Assembly: GCA_900472605.1 (NCBI GenBank)
Contig: UCJD01000013.1
Location: 183,944-247,943, forward strand
DNA length: 64,000 nucleotides
Direction of reading: 5' to 3'
Source: Hyphomicrobiales bacterium
Lineage (GTDB): Bacteria; Pseudomonadota; Alphaproteobacteria; Rhizobiales; Rhizobiaceae
The notes beneath the pieces were generated by a model. The model made no database searches, was not told where the DNA came from, and was given only the letters and a program-made list of their open reading frames with translations. Positions 34,897 to 45,146 of the stretch are shown here, one piece after another (position 1 is the stretch's first letter; the number at the start of each line of letters is the position of its first letter). The position numbers and the translations under genes were made by a program.

Positions 34897-36348
34897 TCAG
34901 TTGGCGCCCTTTATCATCTGGCCGTTGACCGTGATCGCACCGTCGCGCGCAACGCTGACATCCCAGCGCTGACGACCATCCGGATCGGTCTTGCCGAAGC
35001 CCTTCACCATCATCAGGCCGAAGGAAACCTGATTGAGGTCGGGGTTGGTCTTGGCCAGTTCCTGGATGGCGGTGATCGTCTTGTCGAAGTCACGGGCCAC
35101 GATCGAAGCATTCATCGAATAGGCGGTGGTCGACTCCGGAATACCGCGAACCTCGCCCGAAATTTCGGCGTCATAGACGCTGGAGCGCGCCGAAATCTTC
35201 GGGAAAGCGACGACGAACTCGCCATTGGTCAAGAGCTTCTCGAAGGCCTTGTCGCTTTCTTCCTTGCTCGCCTTCTCGTCGGCGAAATCAACCTTCATCA
35301 GCTCCTCGCCGACGGCCGCGATGTTGAGTTCGGGAAAGGCGAACTGCATGTCCAGCTCTTCGGGGACGAAGGGCGCATACATCTCGGGAAGCAGCGCGCT
35401 GTTGAAGCTGATCTGTTTGGCCGCGATGCCGACATCGAACCGCATCGCGTCGCTCGGACCGCTCATGCCAACGGTATAGTCGATGCTGTCGGCACCACCG
35501 CTGCCGGCCACGCTCGACACGTTGACCTTGTTCATGGTCACCGTCTCGTTCAGGCTCGTCATCAGCGGGAACGACTTGTGCAACAGCGCCTTGAGTTTCT
35601 CGCTCTCGGCGCGCTTGAGCTTCTTCTCATCGGCGTGCGCGAGAATGAAGGTGAGAATCTCGCGGAAATCGTTGATGGAAACGCCGTTCACGGCAGCCGC
35701 GAAATCCACCGAGTCGGCACGGATTTCGACCGGCGGCACGTCCTTGCCGCTGATCGTCTCGACAAAGCCGTTCATCGTGCCGCTGCCGGCGAAATTGGTG
35801 CGCCCCTTCAGTTCGGCATCCGAGGAGGTCAGCTTGTAGGTCGACGAGCCGGTCTCGACGCTCACCTCTTCCTGCTCGGTCTTTGACGAGAAGCGCAGCG
35901 CCTTGCTGGAGAAGTCACCCGACTTGAGGTAGCTGATCGCCGGGTCGAAGACGCCGTTCGAAATCAGGGAATCGATGACATAGGTGAATTCAGTATTGGG
36001 CTGGCCGGGCGCCTTGAACGTGCCGGTGACGTCGAGCGAATTGTTACCCTCGATCGTCCACAGGCCGCTCTCGTCAGGCGTCGCGAAGATCGACCACGGG
36101 TTCAGTCCCTTGATGGAGAAGCTCTTGGGATCGACCTTCCTCAACAGCGCCGCGAAGTCGTAGACGATCTCGTAGCGCGTACCGGCGGGTTTGACGGTCA
36201 CGAAGCCCTTGGCTGCGTCCTTTGGCAGGAGCCGCGACAGGTTCGCCTCGATGTCCTTGGCGCCCTTCTGGTTGATCTCGACCGCCTGAGACGTCGAAAC
36301 CAAGCCGAGAAGAACGACAGCGGTCGCCGTTAGCGTCTTGAGTTGCAT
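34897..36348 (-). CDS. Secreted protein of unknown function (YdgA/DUF945-like?)
   Basis: A 483-residue exported protein with a clear signal peptide (MQLKTLTATAVVLLGLVSTS, cleavage near SQAVE). The mature part is mostly beta-strand and soluble, with repeated short modules such as VSVETGSSTYKLTSSDAELKG and VTMNKVNVSSVAGSG, and it closes with WDVSVARDGAITVNG. The size and beta-rich texture recall the YdgA/DUF945 type of periplasmic protein, but I cannot confirm it. The ATG at 36348 follows CGGGAG. It is monocistronic and convergent with the Kazal gene. Confidence 0.72.
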   Translation of the reverse strand: MQLKTLTATAVVLLGLVSTSQAVEINQKGAKDIEANLSRLLPKDAAKGFVTVKPAGTRYEIVYDFAALLRKVDPKSFSIKGLNPWSIFATPDESGLWTIEGNNSLDVTGTFKAPGQPNTEFTYVIDSLISNGVFDPAISYLKSGDFSSKALRFSSKTEQEEVSVETGSSTYKLTSSDAELKGRTNFAGSGTMNGFVETISGKDVPPVEIRADSVDFAAAVNGVSINDFREILTFILAHADEKKLKRAESEKLKALLHKSFPLMTSLNETVTMNKVNVSSVAGSGGADSIDYTVGMSGPSDAMRFDVGIAAKQISFNSALLPEMYAPFVPEELDMQFAFPELNIAAVGEELMKVDFADEKASKEESDKAFEKLLTNGEFVVAFPKISARSSVYDAEISGEVRGIPESTTAYSMNASIVARDFDKTITAIQELAKTNPDLNQVSFGLMMVKGFGKTDPDGRQRWDVSVARDGAITVNGQMIKGAN

Positions 36349-36430
36349 GCTGAATTTCTCCCGTACCATTTGAGGTCGCATGTGAAGGCTAGGCCCCCGC
36401 GCTGTCAACCCGGCAGTTGCATGCGCGTTC

Positions 36431-39211
36431 TCAGGCAGCGATCTTGCGCGAACGCATCGGCATCGGCCGGCCGAGGAGATAGCCCTGCGCCTCGTCGCAG
36501 CCTTCGCTGAGCAGTATCCCGAGCTGCACATCCGTCTCGACACCTTCCGCGAGCACCGGAATGCTGAGGCTTTGCCCAAGCGCCAGGATAGCGCGGATGA
36601 TCGCCTTGGCCTGTTCGCTGGTCTCGACCTCGTTCATGAAGCTGCGATCGAGCTTGATCTTGTCGAACGGGAAGGAGCGCAGCGTTTCCAGCGACGAATA
36701 GCCTGTGCCGAAATCGTCGATGGCAATGGACACGCCGAGATTCTTGACCTGGCGCAACGTCAGCAGCGCCCGATCCTTGTCGACGATGATCGAGGATTCG
36801 GTGATCTCGAGCTCCAGGCGCCACGGCTCGAGCCCGGTCTCGAACAGAACCGAGTGGACGAGATGGGAGATATCCTGGTGGCCGATCTGGACGGGCGACA
36901 GGTTGACGGCGATCTTGTGCTTCTCTGCCCAGCCCGCGGCCTCCTTGCAGGCCTCGCGCAGCACCCACTCCCCGATCGGCACGATCGCGCCGCATTCCTC
37001 GGCGACCGAGATGAATTCGCCCGGCGGCACGTTCCCGCGCGTCGGATGGTCCCAGCGCAGCAGCACCTCGTAACCGGTGATGTCGCCGGTCGAGACCGAT
37101 TTCTGAACCTGGTAGTGCAGATGCAGTTCGTTCTTTTCGATGGCCAGCCACAGATCGCTTGCCATCTTGCGGCGATCGCGCGCCGCCTCGTCCATCGCCA
37201 CTTCGTAGAAGCAGATGCGCTCGGAAAGGGTCGCCTTGGCGCGGTACATGGCAAGATCGGCATTGGCGAGGAGCATCTCGCCGGTCGATCCGTCCTGCGG
37301 ATAGATGGCAACGCCGATGCTGGCATCAGGGTTTATGTCGAAGCCATCGATCTGCAAGTCACCGGTCAGGCTCGCTTCCAGCCGCGCCACGAAATCATGC
37401 AGGTCGGCGATATCGGAGAACTGCTTGACTGCCGCGAACTCGTCACCGCCGAAACGAGCTACGAATTCGTCTTCCCCGAGAAGCTGGCTCATGCGTTCCG
37501 AGAGAGTGACAAGCACCTGGTCGCCGGTGCTGTGGCCGCGCTGGTCGTTGATCTCCTTGAACTTGTCGAGATCGATGCCGATGACGGCAACCTTCGTCCC
37601 GGCACGCTTGGCGAGTGCCAGATCCTGCGACAGGCGTTCGGAAAACGCGGAGCGGTTGGGCAATCCCGTCAACGCGTCATGGCGCGCCATGAACGCGATC
37701 TTCTCTTCCGAAATCAGCCGCTCAGTGATGTCTTCATAGGTCGCCACCCAGCCGCCATCGGGAAGCATGTTGAGGTTGAGCTGGATCGACCGACCATGCG
37801 CGCCCTTGTGGACGATCGACCGCTGGCCCGCTCTCAGCGCGCGCATCAGCTTGTCGTGATGCTCGGCCGCGCGTGTGGCTATGGTCTCGGGATCCGAGAA
37901 GTGGACCTCATATCCGATCGTGATGATCTGCTTGTAGCTCATGCCGGGGCGGATCGTGCCCGGTGCGAATTCGAAGATCTCACCATAGCGGCGGTTTGCA
38001 AGCACGAGGCGTTCCTCGGCATCGAACAGGCAGATGCCCTGCGAGACGTTCTCGAGCGCGAGATCGAGATTGCGCGAGACTTCCTTGATGCGGTCGCGAT
38101 CGGCCTTCTGCTCGGTCACGTCCTTGGTGATCTTCGCATAGCCGGCGATCTCGCCATCCGCGCCCCAGATCGGGTCGATCACGACATGTGCCCAGAACGA
38201 CGTACCATCCTTGCGGAAGCGCCAGCCCTCTTGCTCGAGTTTCCCCTCGGTGCGCGCCGTCAACAGCGCACGCTGCGGCAGGCCCACCGCACGCTCCTCG
38301 TCGGAGTAGAAGCGCCCGAAGTCCTCGCCGATGATTTCATCGGCCGTATATCCCTTGGCGCGCTGCGCCCCGGCATTCCAGTTGGCAACCCGGCCATCCT
38401 TGTCCAGCATGTAGATCGCGTAATCGGTAACGCCTTGCACGAGCATCTCGAACCGAGCCTCGCTTTCCTTGGTCGAGCTCTCCGCCCGCATGGCGAACAG
38501 GGCCGCGGCGAAGCCGGAAGCGATCATCGACAGCGAGACCGACAAGATGGTGACGACCATGAAGCCGGTGGACATGGTTTCTCTTGGATCGATCACCGGC
38601 CCCGGACCCGGCACGATCGTCAGTGCCGCCATGGCAGTGAAGTGCATCGCCACGATCGCGGCACAGACAGTCGCGGCAGGGACCAGCAGCTTGCGCGCAT
38701 CGGCTTTGATATCGGGAAGCAGGTAGAAGCCGATGGCCGAAATGACCACCGCGCAAGCCATCGAGGCAAGCACCAGCGACTGGTCCCACATCATGCTGCC
38801 GGGAAACTGCACCGCCGTCATGCCGAGGAAATGCATCGACGTGACGCCGACCCCGAAGAGCATGCCCGCGAACGCCCGCCGCACCCTGCCCTGCGCGCCA
38901 GCGGCGAACGCCACGGCCGCAAGCGTCGCGACCAGCACCAGCGCGAGCGACGTCAATGTCTCGGACGTGTCGTAACCGACGACCACACCGCCGTCATAGG
39001 CAAGCATCGCCACGAAATGCGTTGCCCAGATGCCGAAGCCCCCGGCGGCGCCGCCCGTCAAGAGCCAGATCAGGCGCGCGACCTTGACGGTGCTGCGCGC
39101 CCGTTGCAGCAGCGTCAGCGCGGCAAGGCTTGAAAGGAGGCACAGGCACCCGGCCAAAACGACCAGCCTGAGGTCGTGCATGTAGGCAATGCAGTTAAAA
39201 ACGGTAAACAT
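36431..39211 (-). CDS. MHYT-PAS-GGDEF-EAL c-di-GMP protein
   Basis: A 926-residue membrane protein. Residues 1-240 form an MHYT sensor of seven TMs with the repeated motifs WATHFVAML, GVTSMHFLGM and IVAMHFTAMA; such sensors are thought to bind copper and sense gases. PAS domains follow (about 250-370 and 380-480), then GGDEF (FGGDEF intact) and EAL. The EAL signature reads EVLLRW, and the catalytic residues in NLSP, LEITES, DDFGTGYSSL, KLDRS, AEGVET and QGY are present, so both cyclase and phosphodiesterase activity are possible. No RxxD inhibitory site is seen. It is transcribed alone. Confidence 0.92.
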   Translation of the reverse strand: MFTVFNCIAYMHDLRLVVLAGCLCLLSSLAALTLLQRARSTVKVARLIWLLTGGAAGGFGIWATHFVAMLAYDGGVVVGYDTSETLTSLALVLVATLAAVAFAAGAQGRVRRAFAGMLFGVGVTSMHFLGMTAVQFPGSMMWDQSLVLASMACAVVISAIGFYLLPDIKADARKLLVPAATVCAAIVAMHFTAMAALTIVPGPGPVIDPRETMSTGFMVVTILSVSLSMIASGFAAALFAMRAESSTKESEARFEMLVQGVTDYAIYMLDKDGRVANWNAGAQRAKGYTADEIIGEDFGRFYSDEERAVGLPQRALLTARTEGKLEQEGWRFRKDGTSFWAHVVIDPIWGADGEIAGYAKITKDVTEQKADRDRIKEVSRNLDLALENVSQGICLFDAEERLVLANRRYGEIFEFAPGTIRPGMSYKQIITIGYEVHFSDPETIATRAAEHHDKLMRALRAGQRSIVHKGAHGRSIQLNLNMLPDGGWVATYEDITERLISEEKIAFMARHDALTGLPNRSAFSERLSQDLALAKRAGTKVAVIGIDLDKFKEINDQRGHSTGDQVLVTLSERMSQLLGEDEFVARFGGDEFAAVKQFSDIADLHDFVARLEASLTGDLQIDGFDINPDASIGVAIYPQDGSTGEMLLANADLAMYRAKATLSERICFYEVAMDEAARDRRKMASDLWLAIEKNELHLHYQVQKSVSTGDITGYEVLLRWDHPTRGNVPPGEFISVAEECGAIVPIGEWVLREACKEAAGWAEKHKIAVNLSPVQIGHQDISHLVHSVLFETGLEPWRLELEITESSIIVDKDRALLTLRQVKNLGVSIAIDDFGTGYSSLETLRSFPFDKIKLDRSFMNEVETSEQAKAIIRAILALGQSLSIPVLAEGVETDVQLGILLSEGCDEAQGYLLGRPMPMRSRKIAA

Positions 39212-39602
39212 GACACATCCGAACCAATTTACCGTTCCGCTTTCATACGGGCCCGCTTAAGAAAGCTGTAATTTCTGGCAGCCGGCGAATTCTTGACGAT
39301 TGCTAATCGCAACTGTCATTAATGCTCCGTCAACGGCGACTGATCTTGGGTTTTGATTGGCTTCGTCGCCACTGCCTAAGTTGCATCAGCGCCTGCTAAA
39401 GCACCAGCAAGCAGCCTGACCTGCATCCGCGCTCCCGTCTGACGCCGCCACCCTTGCCATTCCGGCGCAACTAGACTATAGCGCACGCGTCCGCACAGAC
39501 ACCCTTGGAGGCAATGCGGATGAGGATGGGGAAACCCGCCTCCAGTTCAGCGACAGGCAATGCCTGCGCCGAGCTCTCCAAATAACCTCGGAAGGAAAAG
39601 TC
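39212..39602. other. Intergenic region upstream of rplY
   Basis: This 391 bp region holds no gene I can support. It contains the rplY promoter and leader in its right part and, on the minus strand, the promoter of the MHYT protein gene near 39212-39260. The middle (39300-39440) shows no clear element. Confidence 0.5.
39454..39482 (+). promoter_or_regulatory. Candidate rplY promoter
   Basis: TTGCCA at 39454-39459, a 17 bp spacer and TATAGC at 39477-39482 predict transcription from about 39489 and a leader of about 114 nt. Confidence 0.55.
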
Positions 39603-40211
39603 ATGAGCCACGAAAGCTACGAGCTCAAGGCCGAGGCGCGCGAACGGGTTGGTAAGGGGTCCGCCCGTGAACTTCGCCGCAATGGTCTCATCCCGGCTGT
39701 CATCTATGGTGACAAGCAGGCCCCAATTTCGATCACCCTCAACACCAATGAGGTGACGAAGCGCATCCACGCTGGCGGTTTCATGACCACCATCGCAACG
39801 ATCGACGTCGACGGCAAGAAGTACAAGGTTCTGCCGAAGGACTACCAGCTCGATCCGGTCCGCGACTTCACCATGCACGTGGACTTCCTGCGCGTATCCG
39901 GCAACACCGCCGTTACCGTTGCGATCCCGGTTCACTTCATCAACGAAGAAAAGTCCCAGGGCCTCAAGGTCGGCGGCGTTCTGAACATCGTTCGTCACGA
40001 CGTCGAAGTTCATTGCCCGGCTGATGCGATCCCGGAATTCTTCAACGTTGACCTCAGCGGCAAGAAGATCGGCGACAGCATCCACATCTCCGAAGTCACC
40101 CTGCCCAAGGGCGTGACCACGGTTATCGACCGCGACTTCACCATCGCTACGATCGTTGCCCCGGCAGCTGGCGTATCGGAAGAAGAAGACGCTGGCGAAG
40201 CAGAAGCTTGA
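39603..40211 (+). CDS. rplY: 50S ribosomal protein L25/Ctc
   Basis: A 202-residue ribosomal protein of the long Ctc type. The N-terminal L25 domain ([20 protein letters not shown] ... GLIPAVIYG) binds 5S rRNA; the C-terminal TL5-type domain ([20 protein letters not shown]) and an acidic tail ([11 protein letters not shown]) follow. GGAAGGAAAAG precedes the ATG. The leader of about 114 nt could carry autoregulation. An intrinsic terminator follows. In many rhizobia pth and ychF are the next genes; here a GGDEF-EAL/binding-protein pair lies between. Confidence 0.95.
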   Translation: MSHESYELKAEARERVGKGSARELRRNGLIPAVIYGDKQAPISITLNTNEVTKRIHAGGFMTTIATIDVDGKKYKVLPKDYQLDPVRDFTMHVDFLRVSGNTAVTVAIPVHFINEEKSQGLKVGGVLNIVRHDVEVHCPADAIPEFFNVDLSGKKIGDSIHISEVTLPKGVTTVIDRDFTIATIVAPAAGVSEEEDAGEAEA

Positions 40212-40243
40212 TCCTCTGATCGCTTGAACGCTTTGTAAAGTAT

Positions 40244-40276
40244 AAGGCCCGCTTTCTCCCGAAAGTGGGCCTTTTC
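40244..40276 (+). terminator. Terminator after rplY
   Basis: AAGGCCC-G-CTTTC, loop TCCC, GAAAG-T-GGGCCTT is followed by TTC. Confidence 0.85.
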
Positions 40277-40398
40277 ATTTCTGCGAAGAGACGCACTTCA
40301 ACTTCGATTAAGACATTTCGTGGAAGCATGCCCCATCGTTTCAGAGCACGTTTCGTTCTGAACGAAGAAATTGTACGGCAAGGGGCAGACGCAGAAAG

Positions 40399-42756
40399 AT
40401 GCATAATTCCGTTCAGAACAGATTTCTAGGAATTGTGTTCGCCGCACTGCTTCTGCTGGTCGCCCCGCTTTTTGTTCTGTTCCTCTTCCTGTCGTCCGAA
40501 CGCGCGGAAAAGGAAATCCGCGACCACATCTCCGTTCTTCTCGTCGCCAACTCGCAGGCGCTGGCAAAACCGCTCTGGGATCTGGACGAGGACAGCGTCG
40601 CGCAGATCAGCGCCGCCGTAGTCTCGCAGGGTGCCATCGTCAAGGTTCAGGTCCGTGACGAGTCGGGGCAGCTCGCCGTCACCCAGTCGACGATCCCCGC
40701 CTCCTACGACGGCGGACTTATCGAAGTGTCGCACGCCATTACCTACACCACGCTCGACGGCCCGAAGAAGCTGGGAACGATCTCGGTCTTTTACCCCGCG
40801 CCGGACCTCTTCTCCGGCTTGAAGAATGAAGAGATCATCTTCCTGTCGATCTTCGTCTTCGCCGTCCTCATCGTCTTCTGCGCCGCACTGATCGGCAACC
40901 GCATCGTCCTCGTTCGCCCATTGATGCGCCTGATCGCCGCCATCGAGGCCACCGGCCAACTCGGCTCGCGCCATCATGTCGACTGGCGCTCCAACGACGA
41001 GATGGGCCGCCTCGCCCGCAGCTTCAACACCATGCAGTCCAAGCTGGAGAGCGAGGAACAGGAGCTGAAGCTCGCGCATCGCCGCGCCATCGACATCTAC
41101 AACCTCACCCCAGCGATGCTGTTCTCACTTGACGAGGACGACTACATCACCGCCGTCAGCGACTATTGGCTCGCCGCCACCGGCTACGAGCGCGAAACCA
41201 TCATCGGCAATCGCTTCACCGATCTCGTCACCGTGGAGACACGTGGCGCTTTCCTCAGCCGCAAGGATGAGCTCAACGGCGGCGTGACGGTTGACGTCAC
41301 AGTCAAGTTCCTCTGCGCCGACGGTCGCGTCATGGACGTGCTGATCCTGGAATCAAAGGCCGCCGCCGGTGGCCAGGACTTCCTGTCGCTATCGGTCATG
41401 ACCGACGTCACGGCGCTGAAGGCCTCGGAAGCCCGGAACCACAAGCAGGCAATCACCGACCATCTCACCGGCCTCCTCAATCGCCAGGGCTTCGAGACCG
41501 TGCTTGACGGCAAAATCCGCGAGGCAGACGCCGCCAACCAGGAGCTCGCCTGCCTGTTCGTCGACCTCGACCGCTTCAAGTGGATCAACGACAACCTCGG
41601 CCATGCCGAGGGCGACAAGGCGCTGCGCGAATTCGTCGGCCGCCTGAAGAGCAAGCTTGCGCCCACCGATGTGGCCGCCCGCCTCGGCGGTGACGAGTTC
41701 GCGATCTTGCTGCCCGCGGGAGACGCCGCCGAGCGCGCCGACCTCATGGCCGACATGCTCGCCTCCATCTTCAACGAGCCCTTCGGCACCGACATGCATC
41801 TGAGCGCCAGTGTCGGCATCGCCATCTATCCGCGCCACGCCGACAATGCCGCCGAGTTGCTGCAGAAATCCGACATGGCGATGTATGCCAAGAAGCGCGA
41901 CGGCAAGAACGGCGCTCAGCATTTCGACAACGGCATGGTCGATCACGCCCGCGCCCGTGCCGAGATCGAAAGCTGCATCGAGATCGGCCTGATCGAGGAT
42001 TGGTTCGCCGCCTACCTCCAACCGATCGTCAATCTCAACGGACGCGGCGTGGCGGGCTTCGAAGCCTTGATGCGCCTCAATCATCCTGTGAAGGGCCTGA
42101 TGGCGCCGGCCGAGGTGATCAACGTCGCCGAAGAGACCGGAAAGATCATCCGCGTCGGCAACGTCATCATGGAAAAGGCGATCGAGCATCTGGCGGTGCT
42201 GTCGGCGCTCCCAGGCCTGGAGAACAGCTACCTCGCGATCAACTTCTCGCCGCTGCAGTTCGAGCCGTCACTGCCGGCACGGCTGGCCTCGTTTCTGATG
42301 CGCCACAACATTAGCCCCGAGCGGATCGTCGTCGAGATCACCGAGGCGGTGCTGATGCACAACAATCCGGAGATCCGCAAGATCGTCAGCGATATAAGGC
42401 AGTTCGGCTGCCGTATCGCGCTGGATGACTTCGGCACCGGCTATTCCTCGCTCAGCTACCTCAATCGCTTCCCGGTCGATATCATCAAGATCGACCAGTC
42501 CTTCACCCGCTCGATCAACGATGCGAACGAGGATATAAGGCAAAAGAGCCGTACGCTCGTGGAAAGCATCACCACCCTCTCGCACAAGATGGGCTGTACA
42601 GTCATCGCCGAGGGCATCGAGACCGAGCACGAATGCCACACGCTGTACGAGATGGGTCTCGACTACGGCCAGGGCTACCTCTTCCACCGACCGCAGACCG
42701 TCGATCAGCTGATGATCCGATTGGCGGACGCACACACGCTCGCCCGAGCCTCGTAA
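40399..42756 (+). CDS. Membrane GGDEF-EAL protein with HAMP and PAS domains
   Basis: A 785-residue protein: TM1 at about 10-32, a periplasmic domain of about 110 residues, TM2 at about 147-168, HAMP, a PAS-like domain (about 230-345), then GGDEF (LGGDEF) and EAL (FEALMRL). EAL residues in NFSP, VEITEA, DDFGTGYSS, KIDQS, AEGIET and QGY are intact, so the protein may both make and degrade c-di-GMP. The inhibitory site lacks its arginine. The gene for a periplasmic solute-binding protein starts 19 bp downstream, which suggests that protein feeds signal to the periplasmic domain. Confidence 0.92.
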   Translation: MHNSVQNRFLGIVFAALLLLVAPLFVLFLFLSSERAEKEIRDHISVLLVANSQALAKPLWDLDEDSVAQISAAVVSQGAIVKVQVRDESGQLAVTQSTIPASYDGGLIEVSHAITYTTLDGPKKLGTISVFYPAPDLFSGLKNEEIIFLSIFVFAVLIVFCAALIGNRIVLVRPLMRLIAAIEATGQLGSRHHVDWRSNDEMGRLARSFNTMQSKLESEEQELKLAHRRAIDIYNLTPAMLFSLDEDDYITAVSDYWLAATGYERETIIGNRFTDLVTVETRGAFLSRKDELNGGVTVDVTVKFLCADGRVMDVLILESKAAAGGQDFLSLSVMTDVTALKASEARNHKQAITDHLTGLLNRQGFETVLDGKIREADAANQELACLFVDLDRFKWINDNLGHAEGDKALREFVGRLKSKLAPTDVAARLGGDEFAILLPAGDAAERADLMADMLASIFNEPFGTDMHLSASVGIAIYPRHADNAAELLQKSDMAMYAKKRDGKNGAQHFDNGMVDHARARAEIESCIEIGLIEDWFAAYLQPIVNLNGRGVAGFEALMRLNHPVKGLMAPAEVINVAEETGKIIRVGNVIMEKAIEHLAVLSALPGLENSYLAINFSPLQFEPSLPARLASFLMRHNISPERIVVEITEAVLMHNNPEIRKIVSDIRQFGCRIALDDFGTGYSSLSYLNRFPVDIIKIDQSFTRSINDANEDIRQKSRTLVESITTLSHKMGCTVIAEGIETEHECHTLYEMGLDYGQGYLFHRPQTVDQLMIRLADAHTLARAS

Positions 42757-42775
42757 ACGCAAGAGAGAAGCTGAG

Positions 42776-43498
42776 ATGATCAAACAACTGCTGCTTCTCG
42801 CCCTCCTGAGCCTGCCCCTCACCGGTCCGGCACATGCCGCCACCGTCAAGTTCATGACCGAGGAATACCCGCCTTTCAGCTATCACGAAGGCGACGCGCT
42901 CAAAGGCGCATCGGTCGAGCAGGTGGAGTTGCTGATGCAGAAGGCCGGCATCGACATGCATATCGAGCTGATGCCCTGGACCCGCGCCTATGCCGCCGCC
43001 CAGGCGACCCCGATGGCCTGCCTGTTCACCACGGCCCACAGCCCCGAGCGCGACAAGCTGTTCAAATGGGTCGAACCGCTCCTTGTCGACGACAACATTC
43101 TCGTCGCCACCGCTTCCTCGGGCATTTCCGAGGGCGATCTGGAGGATACCCGGCGTTATGTCGTCGGCACGCATCGGGGTGATTACACCGAGAAGCTTTT
43201 GAAGGAAAAGGGCTTCCCCAGGGTCGATGTCGCCAGCGATTTCCCGGCGACGCTGCGCAAGCTGCTGAACGGCCGCATCGACCTCATGCCCATCTCGGAG
43301 ATCTACTTCGAAAAGCTCAAGGTCGATCAACCCCTCGTGCGCGTCGCCACGCTCTCTTCCCAATCGCTGGGCATCGCCTGCGAGAAGAGCTTCCCCGAGG
43401 ATCTGAGGGCCAGGATGCAGCAGGCGCTCGACGCATTGATCGCCGACGGAACGCAGCGCGCGATCTTCGCCAAATACGGCCTGCACTCGCCCCACTGA
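42776..43498 (+). CDS. Periplasmic solute-binding protein, family 3
   Basis: A 240-residue exported protein: a signal peptide ending GPAHA, then an amino-acid-type binding fold ([20 protein letters not shown] ... [15 protein letters not shown]). No permease or ATPase gene is nearby. Instead it follows the GGDEF-EAL gene by 19 bp with a good AGAGAAG ribosome site, so it probably acts as a sensory binding protein rather than as part of a transporter. The family includes proteins that bind polar amino acids; this member's ligand is unknown. Confidence 0.85.
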   Translation: MIKQLLLLALLSLPLTGPAHAATVKFMTEEYPPFSYHEGDALKGASVEQVELLMQKAGIDMHIELMPWTRAYAAAQATPMACLFTTAHSPERDKLFKWVEPLLVDDNILVATASSGISEGDLEDTRRYVVGTHRGDYTEKLLKEKGFPRVDVASDFPATLRKLLNGRIDLMPISEIYFEKLKVDQPLVRVATLSSQSLGIACEKSFPEDLRARMQQALDALIADGTQRAIFAKYGLHSPH

Positions 43499-43622
43499 TC
43501 GCGCTCGCCTGATCCCGCACCATCGATTCTGGCCTTCATCGATATGCTTGCGCTTGACTTCGACGCCGTTTCGCGGTGGTGAACGTGCTCGAGAACTTGA
43601 AACGCCCAGGAATGAACGCGCC

Positions 43623-44363
43623 ATGCTTGTTATCGCCGGCCTCGGCAATCCCGGCAGACAATATGCCGGCAACCGCCACAACATCGGCTTCATGGCCGTT
43701 GACGCCATCCACCGCCGCCACAGCTTTTCGCCCTGGTCGAAGAAGTTCAAGGCTGAAATCGCCGAAGGCGAGATCGCGGGCGAGAAGGTGCTGCTGATCA
43801 AGCCGCAGACCTATATGAACCTGTCGGGCGAATCCGTCGGCGAGGCGATGCGCTTCTACAAGCTGCAGCCGTCCGACATCGTCGCCATCTACGACGAACT
43901 CGACCTCGCGCCTGCCAAGGCCCGCATCAAGGTCGGCGGCGGCCATGGTGGCCATAATGGCGTGAAGTCGCTCGACGCCCATTGCGGCAAGGACTATCGG
44001 CGCTTGCGCCTCGGCATCGGCCATCCCGGCAACAAGGATCTGGTGCACAACTATGTGCTCGGCGATTTCGCCAAGGTCGACCAGACCTGGCTGGAACCGA
44101 TGCTGGACGCGCTCGCCGACAATCTCGACATGCTGGTCAAGCGCGAGGATTCGCAGCTGATGAACAAGCTGGCGCTCGCCGTCGGCGGCAAGGCCGACGA
44201 GGACAAGCCGAAGCCGGCGAAACCCACTGGCGCCGCGGCACCCAAACCAGCGGGCAAGTCGCATATCCATCAGGCGCGAAACAATGCCCAGCCGAAGAAG
44301 CTGCCGACAACGGGACCGATGGCTGATATGCTGAAGAAGATGTTCGGCAAAAAGGAGGACTGA
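43623..44363 (+). CDS. pth: Peptidyl-tRNA hydrolase
   Basis: A 246-residue enzyme that frees tRNA from prematurely released peptidyl-tRNA. The catalytic His is in [14 protein letters not shown], the DELDL metal-side loop and [12 protein letters not shown] are conserved. The core of about 190 residues is followed by a Lys/Pro/Ala-rich extension of about 55 residues ending [10 protein letters not shown], common in alphaproteobacteria. The ATG at 43623 follows AGGA. The GNAT gene starts 2 bp after its stop. Confidence 0.95.
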   Translation: MLVIAGLGNPGRQYAGNRHNIGFMAVDAIHRRHSFSPWSKKFKAEIAEGEIAGEKVLLIKPQTYMNLSGESVGEAMRFYKLQPSDIVAIYDELDLAPAKARIKVGGGHGGHNGVKSLDAHCGKDYRRLRLGIGHPGNKDLVHNYVLGDFAKVDQTWLEPMLDALADNLDMLVKREDSQLMNKLALAVGGKADEDKPKPAKPTGAAAPKPAGKSHIHQARNNAQPKKLPTTGPMADMLKKMFGKKED

Positions 44364-44365
44364 GA

Positions 44366-44821
44366 ATGGCACCCTCGCCGCTCGCGATCCGCACCGCCGA
44401 AACCCAAGACCTGACAGCGCTTCTCGCGCTCTACCGCGACATGAATCCTGGAGACCCCGCCATCGATCCGGCGCTTGCCCAAGAGCGCTTCGCGTCGATG
44501 CTGGCCCATCCCGGCATGCGCGTTCTGGTGGGCATGGCCGACGATGCGCTGGCCGCTTCCGTGACACTGGTTGTCATGCCCAACCTCACCCGCGGCGGCG
44601 CGCCCTACGCGCTGATCGAAAATGTCGCCACATCAACACCCTATCGCCGGCGTGGCTATGCCAGCGCGTTGATCGCGCATGCGATCGAGACGGCATGGGA
44701 GGACGGCTGTTACAAGGTCATGCTGCTCACCGGCCGCACCGATCCCGCCATCCATCGCTTCTACGAAAGCTGCGGCTTCGTGCAGAACAAGACGGGCTTC
44801 CAGATCAGGCGAAGCCTCTAA
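44366..44821 (+). CDS. GNAT N-acetyltransferase
   Basis: A 151-residue acetyltransferase of the GCN5 fold. The acetyl-CoA loop is YRRRGYASALIAHAIE and the following helix-strand pair ends FYESCGFVQNKTGFQI. GGAGG lies 6-7 nt before the ATG and the gene starts just after the pth stop, so it is cotranscribed with pth. The substrate is unknown. Confidence 0.88.
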   Translation: MAPSPLAIRTAETQDLTALLALYRDMNPGDPAIDPALAQERFASMLAHPGMRVLVGMADDALAASVTLVVMPNLTRGGAPYALIENVATSTPYRRRGYASALIAHAIETAWEDGCYKVMLLTGRTDPAIHRFYESCGFVQNKTGFQIRRSL

Positions 44822-44834
44822 GGATTTGCGGGGC

Positions 44835-45146
44835 CTATTCCTCGGGCTCGGTCGTGAACATCAGCGGGAAACCCGCCTCCTTGCCGAAATCCATCGCCTC
44901 CTTGGCCTTGGTCTCGGCGATATCCTTGGCGCAGACGACCACCACGGCGGTGCCGAGCTTGTGCGCGGTCATCATCACCCGATATCCGGCTTCCTCGCTC
45001 ATACGAAACACGATCTTCAGCACCGCCGTCACGAACTCGCGCGGCGTGAAGTCGTCATTGACGAGGATGACCTTGTAGAGCTTCGGCCGATCGAGCTTCG
45101 GCTTGGACTTCACTTTCGGTTTCAGGGCGACATCGTTGTCACTCAT
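44835..45146 (-). CDS. clpS: Stand-alone ClpS adaptor (ClpS2 type)
   Basis: A 103-residue N-degron adaptor for the ClpAP protease. The substrate-binding pocket is seen in VILVNDDFTPREFVTAVL and in MMTAHKLGTAVVVVC; the N-terminal arm is lysine-rich. No clpA lies next to it, as in the second ClpS gene that Rhizobiales commonly have beside the clpS-clpA pair. The start is the ATG at 45146; 24 codons upstream are open but not family-like. It is divergent from ychF. Confidence 0.92.
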   Translation of the reverse strand: MSDNDVALKPKVKSKPKLDRPKLYKVILVNDDFTPREFVTAVLKIVFRMSEEAGYRVMMTAHKLGTAVVVVCAKDIAETKAKEAMDFGKEAGFPLMFTTEPEE

